A stretch of DNA of 64,000 bases from Paucimonas lemoignei (GTDB lineage Bacteria; Pseudomonadota; Gammaproteobacteria; Burkholderiales; Burkholderiaceae_D): positions 1 through 64,000 of the forward strand of contig NZ_SLZQ01000003.1 of NCBI RefSeq assembly GCF_004342585.1. Direction: 5' to 3'. The position numbers and the translations under genes are program-made. The notes under the pieces were generated by a model that searched no databases, was not told the origin of the DNA, and worked only from the letters and a program-made list of their open reading frames with translations. Below are positions 63,089 through 64,000 of this stretch, one piece after another. The first letter of the stretch is position 1. Every line of letters begins with the position of its first letter.

Positions 63089-63619
63089 ATGCAAGTGAAA
63101 CTGATCACCAGCCTGGTTGCTGGCCTGTTCGTCGCCGGTGCGGCAATGGCGCAATCGACTGCTCCGGCTACCGGCACTCCCGGCGCACCTGCCACGCAGT
63201 CCGCCCCGGCAGACAAGGCGGCACGTCCGCACCACGCACCCGGCCGCCATCTGGAACAGCTCGACAAGGATAAGGATGGCTTCATCAGCAAGGCAGAAGC
63301 CGCCGGCCATCCAATGCTGAGCAAGCAGTTCGACGCCATCGACAGCAACAAGGATGGCAAGCTATCCAAGGAAGAAATGCAGGCAGCGCACCAGGCAATG
63401 CGCGAGAAGCACCGTGAACGCGGCGAAGCCCACTTCAAGGCTGCAGACAAGGATGGCGATGGCGCCCTGAGCCGGCAGGAAGCCGAAGAGGCCGCGCGTG
63501 AAAAAGTCGCCCGCATGTTCGAACGCCTGGATACCAACAAGGATGGCAAACTGACCCAGGAAGAATTGCGCGCCGGACGCGCCCAAGGGCACCAGCGCAA
63601 GCCTGCCGCCGGCAGCTAA
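63089..63619 (+). CDS. Periplasmic EF-hand calcium-binding protein
   Basis: A 176-residue secreted protein with signal peptide (LITSLVAGLFVAGAAMA, cut before QSTAP), an Ala/Pro-rich linker, and four EF-hand loops: DKDKDGFISKAE near 56, DSNKDGKLSKEE near 84, DKDGDGALSRQE near 116 and DTNKDGKLTQEE near 148. Loop residues 1, 3, 5, 7 and 12 fit calcium binding. Similar small EF-hand proteins in proteobacteria may buffer or sense calcium in the envelope. A terminator follows. Confidence 0.9.
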   Translation: MQVKLITSLVAGLFVAGAAMAQSTAPATGTPGAPATQSAPADKAARPHHAPGRHLEQLDKDKDGFISKAEAAGHPMLSKQFDAIDSNKDGKLSKEEMQAAHQAMREKHRERGEAHFKAADKDGDGALSRQEAEEAAREKVARMFERLDTNKDGKLTQEELRAGRAQGHQRKPAAGS

Positions 63620-63686
63620 GCCGTCACGCACTGATCATTTCGTAGTCTCTCACTTCTCCCTTTCGCCGCGCGATGCGGCGATTCCG

Positions 63687-63720
63687 CCCTCCCCTGCAGT
63701 ATTCGGGGAGGGATTTTTTT
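63687..63720 (+). terminator. Rho-independent terminator after the EF-hand gene
   Basis: Eight-base stem CCCTCCCC (63687-63694) and GGGGAGGG (63705-63712) with a ten-base loop, followed by A and eight Ts. It is preceded by a second smaller hairpin, CGCCGC/GCGGCG, at 63664-63680. Confidence 0.9.
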
Positions 63721-63781
63721 TATGGAGACGGAAAGTGCATTGGTGAAGTCGTGCGCAGCCCGATTGCCGAGTGCGATCCGG

Positions 63782-64000
63782 CTAATTGCCTTTTACGCGC
63801 GGAAAGCTCTTGATGAATTTGCCGAATGCGCGCGTATTGGCCTTGAGCGTGTAATCGAGGTTGGCGACTTGCTCGTCCAATACTTCGCGAAACATGCTGG
63901 CCGTATCGGCAGGGGGCAATTTCAGATAAGCCTCTGCTTCGCCATGTTCACGGTGAATGCTCATGCCGGCCTTTGCCGCGATATGGAGGATCACATCGTT
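63782..64000 (-). CDS. C-terminal part of an unidentified protein (cut by window end)
   Basis: An open minus-strand frame from the right edge to a stop at 63782. It gives 72 visible residues ending LKANTRAFGKFIKSFPRVKG plus Asn; upstream are ILHIAAKAGMSIHREHGEAE and a MFREVLDEQVANLDY segment. A GTG at 63994 could be read as a start, but the frame continues to the window edge, so it is likely partial. Helical, soluble, no family recognised. Confidence 0.6.
   Translation of the reverse strand, partial: NDVILHIAAKAGMSIHREHGEAEAYLKLPPADTASMFREVLDEQVANLDYTLKANTRAFGKFIKSFPRVKGN

Overview
The window looks like a betaproteobacterial chromosome segment, most likely Burkholderiales and possibly Oxalobacteraceae. 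This is inferred from a PEP-CTERM exoprotein, a pair of DUF3108 proteins beside queC, a fused indolepyruvate ferredoxin oxidoreductase and a very large Rhs protein of the Burkholderiales type. No rRNA, tRNA or CRISPR array was recognised. Base composition shifts from AT-rich at the left end to clearly GC-rich after about 50 kb. That fits an accessory left part joined to a core right part.

Region A (1-21.6 kb). A fragment of an IS3-type transposase and an AT-rich gap precede a tightly packed plus-strand operon of 27 genes (486-21594). It encodes a flagellum-like type III export machine: export gate (FliO, P, Q, R, FlhA, FlhB), ATPase complex (FliH, I, J), rod (FliE, FlgB, C, F, G), MS, P and L rings (FliF, FlgI, FlgH, FlgA), hook and cap (FlgE, FlgD), a FliK-like protein, a free FlhB C-domain protein, and a FliA-type sigma factor. 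The rotor is odd. The fliG slot holds an unrecognised 168-residue protein, FliF has a short cytoplasmic tail, and the FliM-like protein lacks the CheY- and FliG-binding signatures and resembles injectisome SctQ. FlhB carries NPTR instead of NPTH, and FlgH lacks the lipoprotein cysteine. Filament, stator and chemotaxis genes are absent from the window. Gene order differs from the usual primary flagellar clusters. The set suggests a secondary, perhaps non-rotating, flagellum-derived secretion or surface structure, and is the main candidate for an undescribed system.

Region B (21.6-27.1 kb). Converging on the operon are four minus-strand genes: three TPR proteins and a small protein overlapping the fliA 3' end. 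Next come an ATP-grasp-like gene with its own terminator, a HigA-like antitoxin whose HigB-like toxin is destroyed by a stop codon and an internal deletion, and a possibly truncated XRE regulator.

Region C (27.2-48.9 kb). This is a polymorphic-toxin locus on the minus strand. In transcription order it has a giant 5794-residue Rhs/YD-repeat protein with Ig-like modules, LysM, a hydrophobic glycine-rich segment and a C-terminal nuclease-like toxin domain; its CdiI-like immunity gene; a tyrosine recombinase with a small companion ORF; an orphan Rhs C-terminal toxin with an AHH nuclease motif; and a second putative immunity gene. The recombinase sits between the current and orphan toxin-immunity pairs, which suggests cassette replacement.

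Region D (48.9-64 kb). Ordinary chromosomal genes follow: a PEP-CTERM protein, a small membrane protein, a YflT-like stress protein, a cytochrome P450, a periplasmic binding protein, two DUF3108 proteins, QueC, a HerA/YjgR-like ATPase, a GNAT acetyltransferase, indolepyruvate ferredoxin oxidoreductase, an EF-hand protein, and a gene cut by the window end.
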